Shown: positions 21,801 to 33,317, numbered from the stretch's first letter. The stretch: 64,000 nt of DNA from Heligmosomoides polygyrus polygyrus (GCA_947396885.1 OX377203.1:28027253-28091252), one strand, 5' to 3'. Translations and numbers: made by a program. The notes: generated from the letters alone by a model not told the origin.

Positions 21801-24641
21801 AGAAACTAAATGAAGTCCTAAAGACGACCATGGCAGAAGAACTGGAGAGAAGATAACAAGATACCTACCTGGGGGAAGGTAAGGAGCTAGCGCGGTGATC
21901 ACAGCCGTTCTCGTCCTCGCCTCCGGGACAGTCAATCTCACCGTCGCACTTGAATCTACCGGAAACACAGTCACCAGAGCGACAAATGAAGTCGCCCACC
22001 GGACAGGAGTGCAGGTACGAACAGTGAGTTTCATCCTGCAAACGTTCGGCTATAGCCGTAGACGAGCGAAAGGCCAGCAAAGTAGTGCGAGAAAGAGGGA
22101 CACCTACAAGTCCGTTCTTGCAGTCCTTCAGTCCATCGCACAGCCATTCGAGCGGAATACATCGCTCGGGATCGGAAAAGGTTCGACAGTCAAACTGCGT
22201 TGTATTATTGCAGGTTAAGGGAATACTCTGAACAGAACCGCAGCTGAATTCACTAGTGAGCAAGAGGAAAAGCGCTACGCATGGAAGAGGCTCGGCTCTT
22301 GCTGATGTTTCCTCTTCGGTCAATATTTGATGTGCTGAACGAGGCTTCTATGGTGGTTATTCCATGCAATTGACCTAACCTTCCTACAATACTTTCATGC
22401 TGAAATGTATCAACGTTGTCGGGGGATCTTTCAGCATAGTACCATGTCTTCACAGATATTTGTTAGGGAATTCGAAGCGGATAAAGTTAGCATCACATGG
22501 AGCTAGGATTGACAGCCTTCTTGCCTAGAGGCAACAGCCCCAGATAGTGAGTAATTCATCTATGAGGTTGGCCGAAAAGTTCTGGCGGGTTTCCTGAAAC
22601 CGCTTTTCGTCCGCTTGTTGCTGAATCACTCACATCACATTTTTATATAACGTCTGATACGGAATTCTTCGCTGTATCTGACAGAATAATTTTGTTTAAT
22701 AATTGTGTTTTTTCGAAGGCCTATTGAAGTATCTCGAAAGAGCAAATCCGAACGATTTTTCATCTCGTAGCCAAATTTGGCCAATCCGCCGTCGAAACAG
22801 CTCGGCAAACCAACCAAGTGTGGGACGAATAGTGCTGGAGAAACGACCGTGCAATGGTTGCTCGAGAAATCTCGTTCTGGAGATTTCACCCTTGAAGATG
22901 CACGCTGAAGCAGCAGACCTGCAGCAATTCAGGAGGACGATCTGAGGGCTTTCGTAGAGGTCAATCCATCGCAAACAGTCCGTGGGATTGCAGACGGCCT
23001 AAGAGTCAGGAAAACGGCTGTTATGGACGGTTTGAAGCGCCTCGGAAACGTGAAAAAGCTCGAAAAGTGGGTGTCCCACGATCACGTAGCGTTGATGAAT
23101 GGCTTCAGAAAAAGACGATGGTAATAGTGTGGTGGTCGACGGCTGGCGTGACTCAATATTGGAATCAGGCCGAACCATCAGTGCAGAGTCCTGCTACGAC
23201 ATATCGATGAAATCTATTGAGAATTGCCTGCGCTGCAGCCAGCACTGGTCAACAGAGGAGGTCCCAGATGCAATCCCAAAGAGGGGGTCCACCTCATAAC
23301 GGGTTGCGCGCTCTATCCTACGTCCTTTTGGCGCGTCCACCTCCAACCCCCTGGGCTTCGTCAATAGTCTAGGCTGCCCCATGTTGTACGTTATCTTACA
23401 GGTGCTTCCATTTCATCTATTAGTAAAGTGTTTGTATAGGTTAGACTCTCCTTATCGGGATTGCAAAGAGGTCCCATTCTTCTGCACGACAACGCTTGCC
23501 TACACATTTCTCGCAAATCACAATGCGAAAAATGAACGAACGGGGAGTTGACGTTCTGCCTCACCAGCCATACTCACCAGACATTTCGCCAAACAATTGC
23601 TATTTTTTCAAAAGAATTTTTAGAACTGGCTGGCAGAACCGTCGCAAATCAGCACCACGCAAAGCAGCCTTTCCGGAATTTGTAGCATCTCAGCCATCCA
23701 GTTTTTCCGCTGATGGAATTAATTAACTAGTATCGCGGCGGAAAAGTATGCTGGTGAACGGTGCTTATTTCGGTTGAATCTGGTGAGTATATAGAGAGTT
23801 GTCATCGTTTGAAGTAGACCAGCCAAAACCGCCAGAACCTTCCGGCCAACCTATGACTTGCAGTGACCACCCAATGTGCAAGTCAGCGCTTCATCCCTCA
23901 CAGACAAGTCCGGTACCAGTGCAACGACCACGGAGGGTTGGAAAGCTTCGTCAGTCTGAGCGGGAAGCCCGAACGAAGAACCGGGTACAACCAACGGCCG
24001 GCACCTACTCTGACTACGTCCCACGTTGTGGGAAGTTACTCGTTACCAAATAAGTCAAGGCATGCAAGTTTACTACGAGCAGTGTGCGTCAGAATAAATA
24101 CAATACACTACCAGCACATACGGACACGAAGAGAAAGCAGAAAAATGAAGGAGGTGCACGAACGTGGGTTGATACAGCTGCAGCTCCCCATACCCCACTT
24201 TCGATTCACTTTCCTATCTTTACTACAGATGTACACAAGGAAAACATAGCAAGACCCCGGAGCCTCACGCGGCAACGGGACAGGAGAACTTCGAGGGTTC
24301 ATTGCCACTCTTGGATAGCCTTACCTCCACACGAGCACGAGCTGGCTGTGCCCGATTGGGCTAGATGAGGTCACTTCAGTGACTCATGCGGTTTGTGTAG
24401 AGGACCCGGCACATGTCACACTCCTTCTCCTACTCACACCACGTTCGAATGATCGATCAAATAAGCAATCCATCCACTCAAGGCCCGTGGAAACCCCTCA
24501 CGACTGACCTCAGTACCTAAGACTCCAGCTACGGCTAAGAATCAATCAGCAAAAGAAGAGGCAGATCGTATTGATCGGAAAGCTGAGACTCACCTGAACG
24601 GCATGCAGTACTAGAAGAAGAACAACGAGTGTGACCGTCAT
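12458..24641 (-). CDS. rme-2: LDL-receptor family protein, probable yolk (vitellogenin) receptor, 21-exon model
   Basis: Joining exons on splice signals and codon phase gives one open frame of about 909 residues. Exons (high to low): 24594-24641, 22108-22227, 21869-22035, 21674-21761, 21381-21560, 21241-21325, 21049-21186, 18257-18383, 17259-17364, 17015-17173, 16850-16970, 15624-15740, 15345-15439, 15159-15289, 14976-15053, 14811-14925, 13522-13731, 13339-13463, 13095-13268, 12730-12861, 12458-12671. Domain order: signal peptide, five LDLa, two EGF-like, a six-bladed YWTD propeller, two EGF-like, one transmembrane helix, tail. That order and length match the nematode oocyte yolk receptor RME-2 (about 925 residues in C. 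elegans, from memory); C. elegans LRP-1 and LRP-2 are far larger. Known role of the family: surface receptor for clathrin-dependent uptake of lipoprotein. Three splice sites are irregular: a CCG acceptor before 18383, a GC donor after 13095, and a weak acceptor before 16970. Orthology is inferred; the family assignment is secure. Confidence 0.85.
13095..13731 (-). CDS. EGF-like modules and transmembrane helix of the LDL-receptor gene (exons 17-19)
   Basis: Exon 17 (13522-13731) begins [19 protein letters not shown] and ends in [15 protein letters not shown] plus an acidic linker. Exon 18 (13339-13463) carries [19 protein letters not shown]. Exon 19 (13095-13268) completes that module ([11 protein letters not shown]) and then the membrane helix, about [20 protein letters not shown], followed by SYRYMEQI. 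The 58-base intron between exons 17 and 18 is chosen because it restores the EGF frame with a GTTGGG donor and a pyrimidine-rich CCAG acceptor. Exon 19 has no GT donor in the phase needed by exon 20; AG|GCAAGA (a GC-AG intron) fits. If read through instead, it stops at 12971 after 41 more residues. Confidence 0.8.
13986..14433 (-). mobile_element. tRNA-derived SINE, family A, split by a second copy
   Basis: The tail half is at 13986-14088 and the head half at 14253-14433. Between them sits a shorter copy in the opposite orientation. It lies in the intron between exons 16 and 17 of the LDL-receptor gene. Confidence 0.8.
14089..14252 (+). mobile_element. tRNA-derived SINE, family A, nested short copy
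   Basis: A copy of about 164 bases that lacks the central body but keeps the head, B-box block and tail. It is flanked by TTTGGCCATACSAT at 14075-14088 and 14253-14266, both of which are host SINE sequence. Confidence 0.8.
14811..17173 (-). CDS. YWTD beta-propeller of the LDL-receptor gene (exons 10-16)
   Basis: Seven exons in consistent phase give about 270 residues. Blade-like segments are seen in order: [80 protein letters not shown] and [14 protein letters not shown]. Only one blade keeps the textbook YWTD; the others are diverged (FVTQ, MVWIE, VYFGD), as often seen in nematode members. The intron at 15741-16849 is 1.1 kb and holds no gene I can support. In the family the propeller folds back on the ligand-binding modules at low pH to release cargo. 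Confidence 0.88.
17259..18383 (-). CDS. EGF-like pair of the LDL-receptor gene (exons 8-9)
   Basis: Exon 8 (18257-18383) reads [18 protein letters not shown] and then [16 protein letters not shown]. Exon 9 (17259-17364) reads [18 protein letters not shown] and ends in [11 protein letters not shown], the usual lead into a propeller. The join of exon 7 to exon 8 keeps the frame only if exon 8 starts at GTTCTCG, where the preceding bases are TTTTCCG instead of TTTTCAG. The first ordinary AG upstream (after 18409) would put a stop in frame. The intron between exons 8 and 9 contains a SINE broken by a MITE. EGF modules in this family space the ligand-binding and propeller regions and take part in acid-dependent ligand release. 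Confidence 0.8.
17580..17995 (-). mobile_element. tRNA-derived SINE, family A, diverged and interrupted by a MITE
   Basis: Old inverted copy inside the intron between exons 8 and 9 of the LDL-receptor gene. The family body is recognisable on both sides (GGTTGGCCCGGGCAAAAAAT right of the break), with the MITE at 17687-17845 in the middle. Confidence 0.7.
17687..17845. mobile_element. MITE family GGGGCCAGATTCATCAA, copy 1
   Basis: Element of 159 bases with terminal inverted repeats GGGGCCAGATTCATCAAC at both ends and a pyrimidine-rich centre. It interrupts a SINE in an intron of the LDL-receptor gene. Related copies are at 11933-12059 and 48134-48268. Confidence 0.8.
18410..21048. other. Large intron 7 of the LDL-receptor gene
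   Basis: The phase match of exon 7 to exon 8 makes this one intron of about 2.7 kb. It holds AT-rich tails (AAATAAATAAATAAA near 20390), a frame at 19058-19190 that mimics a propeller piece, and frames near 18490-18810 and 19530-19800 that I cannot assign. Confidence 0.5.
21049..22227 (-). CDS. LDLa ligand-binding cluster of the LDL-receptor gene (exons 2-7)
   Basis: Six exons encode five LDL-receptor class A modules. Each has six cysteines and an acidic Ca-binding end: [64 protein letters not shown] and [17 protein letters not shown]. Modules are split across exon borders, and every border agrees in codon phase, which is strong support for the model. Donors are GTAGGT, GTAGGT, GTAAGG, GTGGGT, GTGAAG and GTAAGC; acceptors are TTCAG, GCAG, TTCAG, ATAG, TTCAG and CCAG. 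The last exon runs on into the first EGF-like module ([18 protein letters not shown]). Introns are 47-120 bases, the usual small size for nematodes. Class A modules bind lipoprotein ligand through the acidic calcium cage. Confidence 0.9.
22565..23855 (+). pseudogene. Mariner relic in intron 1 of the LDL-receptor gene
   Basis: The ends carry inverted repeats (GGTTGGCCGAAAAGTTCTGG at the left, and its counterpart GGTTGGCCGGAAGGTTCTGG read from the right). Fragments such as [14 protein letters not shown] and a Tyr-Ser-Pro-Asp-like block identify the transposase. The interior from about 23230 to 23400 does not fit the family and may be a further insertion. Confidence 0.7.
23853..24030 (-). mobile_element. 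tRNA-derived SINE, family A, truncated
   Basis: Inverted fragment that starts at the right end of a mariner relic and keeps the body and part of the head. It lies in intron 1 of the LDL-receptor gene. Confidence 0.6.
24594..24641 (-). CDS. Exon 1 of the LDL-receptor gene: signal peptide
   Basis: The ATG at 24641-24639 opens 16 codons, [16 protein letters not shown], a short hydrophobic secretion signal. It ends in phase 0 at a consensus donor (CAG|GTGAGT). Joined to the next exon it reads [10 protein letters not shown], so the first LDLa module starts right after the expected cleavage site. A TTTTTCTAG sequence lies 15 bases upstream of the ATG, consistent with a spliced leader acceptor. Intron 1 is about 2.4 kb and holds a dead mariner. 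An alternative start at about 22323 also has a hydrophobic stretch ([14 protein letters not shown]), but its N-terminus is acidic and the exon 1 model fits better. Confidence 0.75.
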
Positions 24642-24656
24642 CAGGGTGAGTATGGG

Positions 24657-24665
24657 CTAGAAAAA
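24657..24665 (-). promoter_or_regulatory. Possible spliced-leader acceptor of the LDL-receptor gene
   Basis: On the minus strand the bases read TTTTTCTAG, 15 bases upstream of the predicted ATG. A pyrimidine tract plus AG this close to a start codon is the usual layout of an SL trans-splice site in nematodes. No upstream coding exon is needed by the model. Confidence 0.4.
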
Positions 24666-24699
24666 TCACGAAACTGCCCGTCGCCGGAGGTAGACCTCC

Positions 24700-27600
24700 C
24701 AGTCAGCACCGCGATTCCCGCCCAAGATCAAATCGAGTCGACTATCGACGAGCCGTGGTCGCCCCTGGATGAGCTGGAGTCACCTGGTCCTGAGCTGAAA
24801 GATAAGTTCAATGTTAAACACCATGAAGGTGACAGAAAGAGCGTCTGGCCAGCGTCGCGCAGCGTCACTTCGAGCTTGGCTTTCGCTTCAGATCGTTTTT
24901 AGTTGCCGATGGTTAGAGGGCAGAGAGCGTGCGGCTTAAGTTCTGCTGAAATTCCTTGAAGCATCTGGTCAATGCTTTGGATTCGCAGTTTGTGCTACGA
25001 ATGTCGATCATCACTCAAGAAACGCCCCAGAGATTGCCAGAGGTATAGCTCGAAAGAGGTGCTCCCAGTTGTATAAATACCTCACGGATTCACTTAGGAG
25101 TAAAGAGATGGGAGGTTTCAGAATTGTTCAGGTTTGGCTTTCCACAAGTCTTGAGATGACGTTGTTCCTGGCATGTATGTATTTCTCATCAAAACATCAG
25201 TCAGAATAGAGCCGCTACAAGTCTTGCTGAACAGCTCATCGAGAATAGACCGCCTTAGAATAGTTCTCACATGATTTAAGTGACGGGCACACGTGCACTC
25301 AGTAAGGATAGCCATGAAGTCAGCGTTAGCCCATTCCTTTGAGGAGTGCGCCTCGCATTCTACTTCTGCAGGATACCGTGGAGAAAACTTGAGTCCGCGT
25401 TTGGCCTACCCAATGATTTGCAGTGGCCAGCCGATGTCAGTGCTTTATCCTTACCAGGCAGGTCTGGTACCCCGGAGAAGTGGAAAGTTGACTCACTTAG
25501 ACGGGAAGTCTGCCCGGCATCTTCTCCGTCTGAGCCACCAGTCACTCAAAAGCTCTCAGTAGAGGCGAAAATTCACCTTCACAACAGAGAACCATTATTA
25601 ACTGGATTATTATAAGCGACAACAGAAAAAGCCGTGCTGTTTAAAAAGCGGCCTACAGATTAGAGCACAAGTTTGCTCTTACTCACTGTTCGGCCTAAAG
25701 AATCAGATAGAGCCTTTCGGAGATTGATAAAAGCTGAAAGTGTTGAAAAAGATCGAACCATCTCACTTTTTGCAAAAACGAACCTCCAAAGACCTAGAAG
25801 CCATTGAGACTGTCCGCCGCAAAATTTCGGTTTGTGGGGACAAAGCTAGGGCCGAAGAATCGAGCTAGGCGGATAAAGATGGGTTCGTACCATGAAATCT
25901 CACTAATGCATAATTATATCTGATCAATAGCCCTTTATTGATTCTTGAGATCTTGGACGCAAATGCGAATATTTTTTGTACCCTGTGTGATGTTCCTCAA
26001 CAGCCTAACGTTCAAAAGAATTACATTACCATAAAGTGTTAAAGACGGAAAATTGCAGTGAACTAGACACCATTCCTGTAGTGTGGAAACAGTTTAGTGC
26101 TAGACACTGCATCGAATTCGCTAAGCTTTTGGACACTTTTCTATAGATTTTTTCGTTGAAGTAGAACGAAATCCTCAAATCTGCAGCGGTCATAAATACT
26201 GTAGTCTGCTGGTAGAGCCTATTAACTCAGATGTCTTCGAAGTCTTCCATGAAGATCAAATGAATTAAATAGTTTCGGCGGCCGCTCCTGTGAATCGACA
26301 TTTTACCAATAAAGTGAAAGTTGTCTTCTGTTGAGCGAACAGAGTGAATTACCATCCCAGTCCAGCGAGTTTTCAGAAATATTTTAAACCCTTGTCGATG
26401 GAAGGTGAGTCCCGATTCAGCTCTAGAAATGTGGTCCGACGACGTCATACATTTGGATCAGTCACAGTCTGGACTGGAGTTCTGGAGATCAGGAGTTCAT
26501 GTCACTATGTCCACGCCAGAGCTCGCCTTCACTTGGGCAGCCTGGATGGTGGTTGAAATTGGAGAGGAATTCATGGAAAGACATCTGGCACTTGTGCAAA
26601 ACCTATTTCTGACACTTACCAAAAGGGTTAGAAATGCTAGAAAGTGTTAGAAATGCTTTCACTGTATATGCGCGAGGCTAATATTATTCAGTATTTTATG
26701 TATGTTCAACAGCCCGTTTCCCCTGGGAGGATACTCGCTCTTTTACTCTGCCTACAAATGGCTTGACAGGGTTGGGTAGGGGCAAGGAGATGGATTAGGG
26801 AGCCTCAAAGATCGAAGAAATTGCAAGAAATGAGAGGCTGCCCTGCTCTGTGGTTCGCGTTTCGATTCTCTGTAGTGTCTTTTCTGAAATGAGACGACTG
26901 TGAGATAAGATGAGACGACGGTCAACAAGAGAAGAAGAGGAACGTACGAGTGTCAAACCTTGGCCATGCGAAAAAAAGAATGAGCGTACGATCGCCTTCG
27001 CTTAAAAAGGAGTCGAGGAAGCAAGATTTTACCCAAGTGATGGAGGTCCTGTAGAGCTCTCATCTAGTTGCCGTGAGCCAGTCGCGCAACGTTTGCCGCT
27101 GGCAGGGATAGTTTACTCAGTTCAGCAGCATTTATTATGGAGCAGGACTCAATCATCTTCATTAAAGCTCTGATCGAAAGATAGGACACTAAGAAGGATT
27201 CACCTGGCTATTCTGACAAGGGAGGTATACCGAATTTACTGTCGCCAGCTCAAACGAATAAGCTTAAGCTCAGGCGACATCTAAGGTGGTATTGCTTTGT
27301 TGCTTCAAGGACTGTTTCAAGTGTAGAGGCTCACGTTCTGTCTGAACAGGCCTATTGCAGCGTGTAACCTGCAAGCTAGTGTTGGTACCATTCAAAAAAT
27401 ATGTCAAAATAAGTAAATAATCAAATATAGGGCCTTTATGAACGTTAGTGAAATATAGGTTCAGCTGCAGGTGAATAATCTAAACAATCTGGAAGATTGT
27501 GTTTAACGAGATAGCCAACTATGGAAGAGATGACTTTTCTTGACAGTGAGGATAGTACGTGCTCTGAAAAACTATATCGCTTGCAAAGTGATGGTTATGC

Positions 27601-30600
27601 GAACGGCGATTCAGAAGAAATTGTTCCTAAAAAATTGCACTATCATTACAATACCGGCCTCATCTTTTGGCAATCGGACTGAACAGGCGCAAAAAGAACA
27701 TCCTTTCCTTCACATTACAACAACGTCAATCAAACTGAGTGATTTGAGAATATACCATTTTCATGTTGAATTGGACGCTTTTCAAATTAAATTGGTCACT
27801 CTTTAAGCTAACCTAATCGTAAGACTTTTGCAATCAAAGCGAACTCTTTCAAATTGAAATGTGCTTCTTCTACATTAAACTAGATACTCTCCAAAAAGGT
27901 AAGAATAATTTTTTGTTTAAGGAAAATTTTAGAATAATCTTCTTCGAATTTTAATTCATCTACCAAATAAGTGAGTACATTGTTTGCTTTTTAAGTTTTT
28001 ATTTTTTAGGAAAATAAAGGTTCGAAACTTGTTTTAAAGAGCAGGTAGGCGGCCATTTTTAGTGTAGAGAATACACGCGTCTTCCTTTTGGTGGTTTATG
28101 CAGGTGGACTTTACACTATTAAGCAAATAAAAGAGGTGGCGAACTTTTGAGTGCATGGCGCGATCTGATCTTTTAATATGCTATATGCTTTCTTCTTTGC
28201 TGTGCTTTAAAACAAATCTTATTTTGTTCTTTAAAACAAATCTTCGTGAAATTATTACACCTATTGGGCAGGTAGGGTAAAAATTTCAAAGAATGTTATA
28301 CCAAATTTTTTCCGAAAAAATGTATTCTAACCTTTTTATTGAATCTTTAGTCTAACCTGCCTGAAGATTCTTTCTATTTGGAAGAGTTCGCTTTGGTCTC
28401 AAAGCATGAGGGTTCTGATTTCATTTGTCTTCTGCACAAAGGATATATACGGCTCGAAGAAAAGGAAGGAAGAAAAAAAGACGAGCCTAAAAGAGGGGAA
28501 AAGAAAGCCAACGAATGAGGAACATTACTCGCGAGAGCGTGACAGATAACTCCTCCTACAACTGGCATTCAACTGGGCCATTGTTGATGTTCGGTGCTGA
28601 AGAGCAGATGATTCGCGATGATATGAATAGGTGATTCATGGGGGTATTCAATGAACTCCACAACGGAGAGGGTTTTTCTCCCGGGCACACGCACACAGGA
28701 GGAAGCTGGGATCGTGAGATCTGCTAATGTTTTACGCGTCCTTAATTTTAACTGTGCGATCCTTGGAATATGTCTGGCGCATTCTGAAAGATTCGGTGTT
28801 AAGGAGAGAAAGCTAGAGCAGACGAATAGACTCTTCATTTTTTCCTCGCCTCATTCTGGGAAAGCAGTGCTAAGAGCTGCTGAATTCCTATCCGAACCGA
28901 CTCTTGCAAAATGAGTAAGCGACATAGCGGAGGGAATGACTGATGCACAGCTGTGACATCGTGCTGGCCTGAAAGCGGAAGGAATGGAGGGTGCCGCAGG
29001 TGGCGAAAAGTCAGAGCAGGGTGGAGCAGCAAAAAGTTGGCACCATGGATCTCTCGCAACAGATGTCCTCCATGTTGTTCTTCCTGATTGGAAAACGTAT
29101 TTTTGGAGCGATCGAAGAGGGCAAACGACGTCTACGGAGCGTACGGAGTGCTAAGCGACAACATTTTCATTTTTTACCAAGTAAATGGAAATTGCCATTC
29201 GAGTACCACCTTTTCGAAGCCGACACTAACCATAAGTATACAGCGCCAAATATTGAAGTGTTTGCTTCTTGCACAGAGTAGAAGATCTTGTCAGTTTGAA
29301 AGCACATTAAATATATTTATTTATTTATTTACACCACTAAGGACGTGCCAAACATAGTCATAAAGCAAAAGGCGAACTACGAATGCTACAAGACAACTGT
29401 AGTGGAGAAAAGGTAATGAATACAGAAAAATATAAACTTGAAACAAAAAAGAACAGGAGGAGATGAAGCAAGGTATTAAAACTCAATAGTCAAAGAGATA
29501 GGAAAAAAAGAACATTCACAACAGAACAGACCAAGGATACAAGTTGGCTTCATGGCAGAGATCCCACTTCCAGCAGCAAAACAGTTAGCCTGAGGTGGCA
29601 TTATATAACGGCCGAGTATATTGTGTATTTAAGAAAAAACGAAAAGACATTAAAGGAAATTTCAGTACTGGAACCAGCAAAGCCGAAAGCAAGATAGCGT
29701 AAACCCAGCTAGTATCATAGCCGAACACATAGTTTCATGTGTATGAATTTATTGCTCTCTGGGCACGCACCACCAGACGGGTTCCGTATCTCGGGATCCT
29801 CATTATACTGGTACGCACCTGGCAATGGCCTAGGGAGCGGTCAATCGAAACAATGATAATGGGGCAATACAGTGCTGGTTGGTAATACGCAGAAAAGGGA
29901 TGTAGAGCTCGGCGGTTCCAGTGCAGGTAACTTGCAGCAACAACTGCCATCAATAAAACGAATAAGCCTTGAACGGAACGGAAGATCAGATATATAAAGA
30001 GAAGATCACGACTCAGGACCGTTTATATGACATTAGACCACCCCATTAGACATGAATAACAGAGAGTAATGAGACATCTGCCCAGAAGAAACCAACTATC
30101 ACAATCATCAACTAGTAGAGTATCAGATGAAATCGAATGTGAAAAGCGAGTTTCTAAAGTACTATTGGTCATGTTCATGTAAGTTCAAAGTAATCTTGCA
30201 TTCTCAGCAAACGCAATAGAAACTAGCCCTTGCATGGAGTCTCGCAAAGAATGACAACATTGTTTGCTAAGACAGAAAAATATCACTCCTTCCAATATTC
30301 TCAGGATTACTCTAAGGTGTTGAGAAAGAACCAATTTTGCCGTATGGCATTTAGAGAGGTTACGCCCAGTACATCGTAATGTTCGACCGATTGTTTCTGT
30401 AAATGCCGTGCTCACAAATCTAGAAGCTGCGAAACAGCAATGAAAACACCTTACCATTCCCCACTGTACAACTCCTGCTAATCAACATTTACGTCATCAA
30501 TCAATTAAGCGGCGTGATGTACTAGATGAGCGCATGGTGCAATTCATCCATAAGGCACATCAAGAAATTGTTTGCTTCTGAGCACCTTAGCTAGTGAAAC

Positions 30601-31400
30601 GAATAAGGACCGAATATTTCACCCAAGGAACATATAAGAATCTTTGGTTCAATCCTAGTGGGGAGGGAGCATGCCAGTCTTTTTGACAACGAAGGTGAAA
30701 TTGAAAGTGCACTGCTTTGCAGAGCCGACATATACACTGAACTAGTCTACTAGAGCACTTCTCTATCCAGCTTCCTTTCGGGGATCGGGAACTGTACTGT
30801 GTGTGTTTCGCCTTTTTAACGGTACTTCTGCAATTGGATAGTTTACAAAATTTTGCTCCAAGGTGTAAAGATTTTTACTTAGGGCTCTGGAAATGAGCTT
30901 TTATTGCATATTTTCTGAAGACAAAAATAACTTAACGTCGTTAGAATTTGTCTTTTAGTACTTCGAATTTGCAGACTTTGAAGAGGATGCAATTCAGAAA
31001 AATTAAATTTGTAATCACAGCGTAACCGTTAATTTTTCAGAATAGAAACACGCATTTGGTCTACATTTTGATTAAATTATCCGGTTGTCCTTAGAAAGAC
31101 AGTTTTCTTTTTCTGCAAAATGAAAGCCATAGGTCTAAAGTAGTTGAAAAGAATCAGCACAACAGGTTCACACTGTTAGAAGAGCAGAAGGCGTTATACG
31201 GTCGTCGCAGCCGCCTCCAGTTTTCCCTGTTGTGAAGCTGGGCCACCCCCCCCCCCTCCTCACTTCGCTGTGGTTTTCACGTCAAACAGTAGGTTTATTT
31301 CACCTATCCAATAAGTCGAGGCATTGTTTGTATTTTTATAATATTCGCATTTTTGAGGAAAAATAATCGTTTGAGCTTACTTTAAACTGCAGGCATGCGG
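24700..31400. other. Mostly empty 6.7 kb upstream of the LDL-receptor gene
   Basis: Contains one SINE piece (25338-25540), AT-rich stretches, and a TTTA run at 29310. Segments 27965-28060 and 31310-31405 resemble each other (ATTGTTTG, AGGCGGC/ATGCGGC blocks). Promoter elements of the receptor gene may lie at 24.7-25 kb, but none is clear. Confidence 0.4.
25338..25540 (-). mobile_element. tRNA-derived SINE, family A, partial
   Basis: Inverted copy with internal losses; GTGGCCAGCCGATGTCAGTG and the head region GGCATCTTCTCCGTCTGAG can still be aligned by eye. Confidence 0.6.
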
Positions 31401-31411
31401 CTATAATTAGG

Positions 31412-31800
31412 GGGGGGGCAAAAGTAATGAGACAAATTGAAAAAATCTTAATCTCTTTATAACTCATTTACAACTCAACGATGCAGAGGAATGTGTTTGC
31501 CATTAAGGGCAATGACCTTGCTGCCATCGCTCAGCCAGCTTCCTAATCCCATCCTTCCAGATTTGCTTGGGCCTGGTGTTGATCAACTCTCGATATGGTT
31601 GTCAAGCACTGCTTGGGTTCTTGTGTCCCTTCCGACCAGGAAGTCCTGTAGGCTCAAAAAGTAGTGGTAGTCGCATAGAGAGATGTCCGGCGAATACGGC
31701 GTTGTCGAAGAGGAGAACCTTCTTGAAGCGCTGAGACCGAGTAAGTGCGAGTCGCCGGTCCATCTCTTCTATATCGTTCACCATTATCCTTGGAGTCTAT
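31412..31800 (-). pseudogene. 3' part of a mariner
   Basis: The minus strand encodes the decayed C-terminus of a mariner transposase. It ends in an inverted-repeat-like GCAAAAGTAATGAGACAAAT next to a poly-G run. The 5' part is lost before the N gap. Confidence 0.5.
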
Positions 31801-32332
31801 CGTCGTGCTTTTGGAAAACAGCTTCCGGTTTGTCTATATTGTGTTCAAAAAATATTCTTGTAGAAACTGAAGAATCATGATACTGTCGCGGTTACGGTGA
31901 CCCTTTCCTGGCTGTTACCAAAGGAAATGAATACTTCATTAACAAGAGAAGTAGGCGGTGTTCGAAAAGGTCGGTGAGGAAAGAGGTAAGCAACCCAAAC
32001 GTCTGCCACGGCTCTGTCATAACGGATGATGATTACAAGATGTTCAAGCACGATAACGTTCAAATCCAAAATTATCAATCTCTGTCCGATAACGGCAAAC
32101 AGATAACGCGCGCAGGTTTGAACAGCTTAGACAAGCGCAGCTTAAACATGAATTCGATGGATTACTCTTAGGCGATTTTGGAGAATGAGGTCTGTGCTAC
32201 TTTCAGCAGAAGTGAGCGGTCGCAGAAGGCTATCCTGTCCAAAGCACGGGACGAAATCCAAGCGAGTACTTGCGGCGCGTGCTCATGAATTTTTCCGTCA
32301 TTTTCGCTCCTGCATTCACAGTAAAGGAGCCA

Positions 32333-32532
32333 NNNNNNNNNNNNNNNNNNNNNNNNNNNNNNNNNNNNNNNNNNNNNNNNNNNNNNNNNNNNNNNNNNNN
32401 NNNNNNNNNNNNNNNNNNNNNNNNNNNNNNNNNNNNNNNNNNNNNNNNNNNNNNNNNNNNNNNNNNNNNNNNNNNNNNNNNNNNNNNNNNNNNNNNNNNN
32501 NNNNNNNNNNNNNNNNNNNNNNNNNNNNNNNN
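32333..32532. other. Assembly gap (200 N)
   Basis: Exactly 200 N, the conventional length for a gap of unknown size. Frames drawn across it are meaningless. Confidence 0.99.
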
Positions 32533-32857
32533 TATATATCAAGGCTCATTACTATGCTTTTTCTATACTTATACTTTTTTTACTATACTTTATCTCAGGC
32601 TCGTCTTTGTCATCGGTAGAAACCACTAGTAGATATCACATTTCGTTTAACGTTGGAGAACTACAAGCTTCCGCATTAAAACTAGACTTTAGCATGGTTC
32701 GTTATAACAATTGGCTGCTTTGATTGTGTGACGAAGTTTGAAGTCAAACTTTTTCGTGTGTTTTAATTGGTGCATTAATTTAGAATTTTGTGACAAAGAG
32801 TTGACTTAATCGAAAGCTATAAAGGAGTTCCTTTATAGGAAGCTAACCTTCATTTTG

Positions 32858-33155
32858 TAGGGGGCGTGTAGCGCAGTTGGAGGAGGCGCGACTGTCGCGT
32901 GCACCCGATACCAGGTTCCTGGTTCGGATTTCCCGCCTAGGCCAATCAAGCCTTCCATCCCTCCGGGGTCGGTGAATTGGTACCAGACTTGTCTGGGAAG
33001 GATAGAGCGCTGACTTGTTCATCGGCTGGCCACCGCAAGTCATTGCACGGCCAAATACGCATTCATGTCGCCTCCACGACATCCCGTAGAAGTAGGGTGC
33101 CCTGGCGCATCCCAGAAGGGATTGAGTAACGTCGTCCTTTATCCTTATCCTTTAT
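32858..33155 (+). mobile_element. tRNA-derived SINE, family A, near-intact copy
   Basis: This is one of the two best copies of a family seen 13 times in the window. The head GGGGCGTGTAGCGCAGTTGG fits the RNA polymerase III A box (TRGYNNARNNGG) exactly. A B-box-like GGTTCGGATTTCC follows about 50 bases later, then a tRNA-unrelated body, and a tail of CTTTATCCTTATCCTTTA. It is flanked by the target-site duplication TAACCTTCATTYTG (32844-32857 and 33156-33169). Frames that cross it are not genes. Confidence 0.85.
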
Positions 33156-33317
33156 TAACCTTCATTCTGCTTACTAACTGTTGAAAGCGAAGAGCTGGTG
33201 CAACCGTTTAGTTGCTAGGTTGTATTGTTAGTTTCTTTTAGAAGCTCCGCTCTCTAAACTCTTCTTCCTTGTGTGGTTTCCCTTTTTTGGAAATCGTTAT
33301 ATCGTTCGGCTGCCTAC

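Noticed and set aside
22228..22323. Alternative N-terminus of the receptor starting at 22323
   Set aside because: The leader is acidic before its hydrophobic stretch, and the exon at 24594-24641 gives a cleaner signal peptide in matching phase.
28991..29281. Plus-strand frame of 96 codons
   Set aside because: Another frame over the same bases is equally open; no splice context or family.
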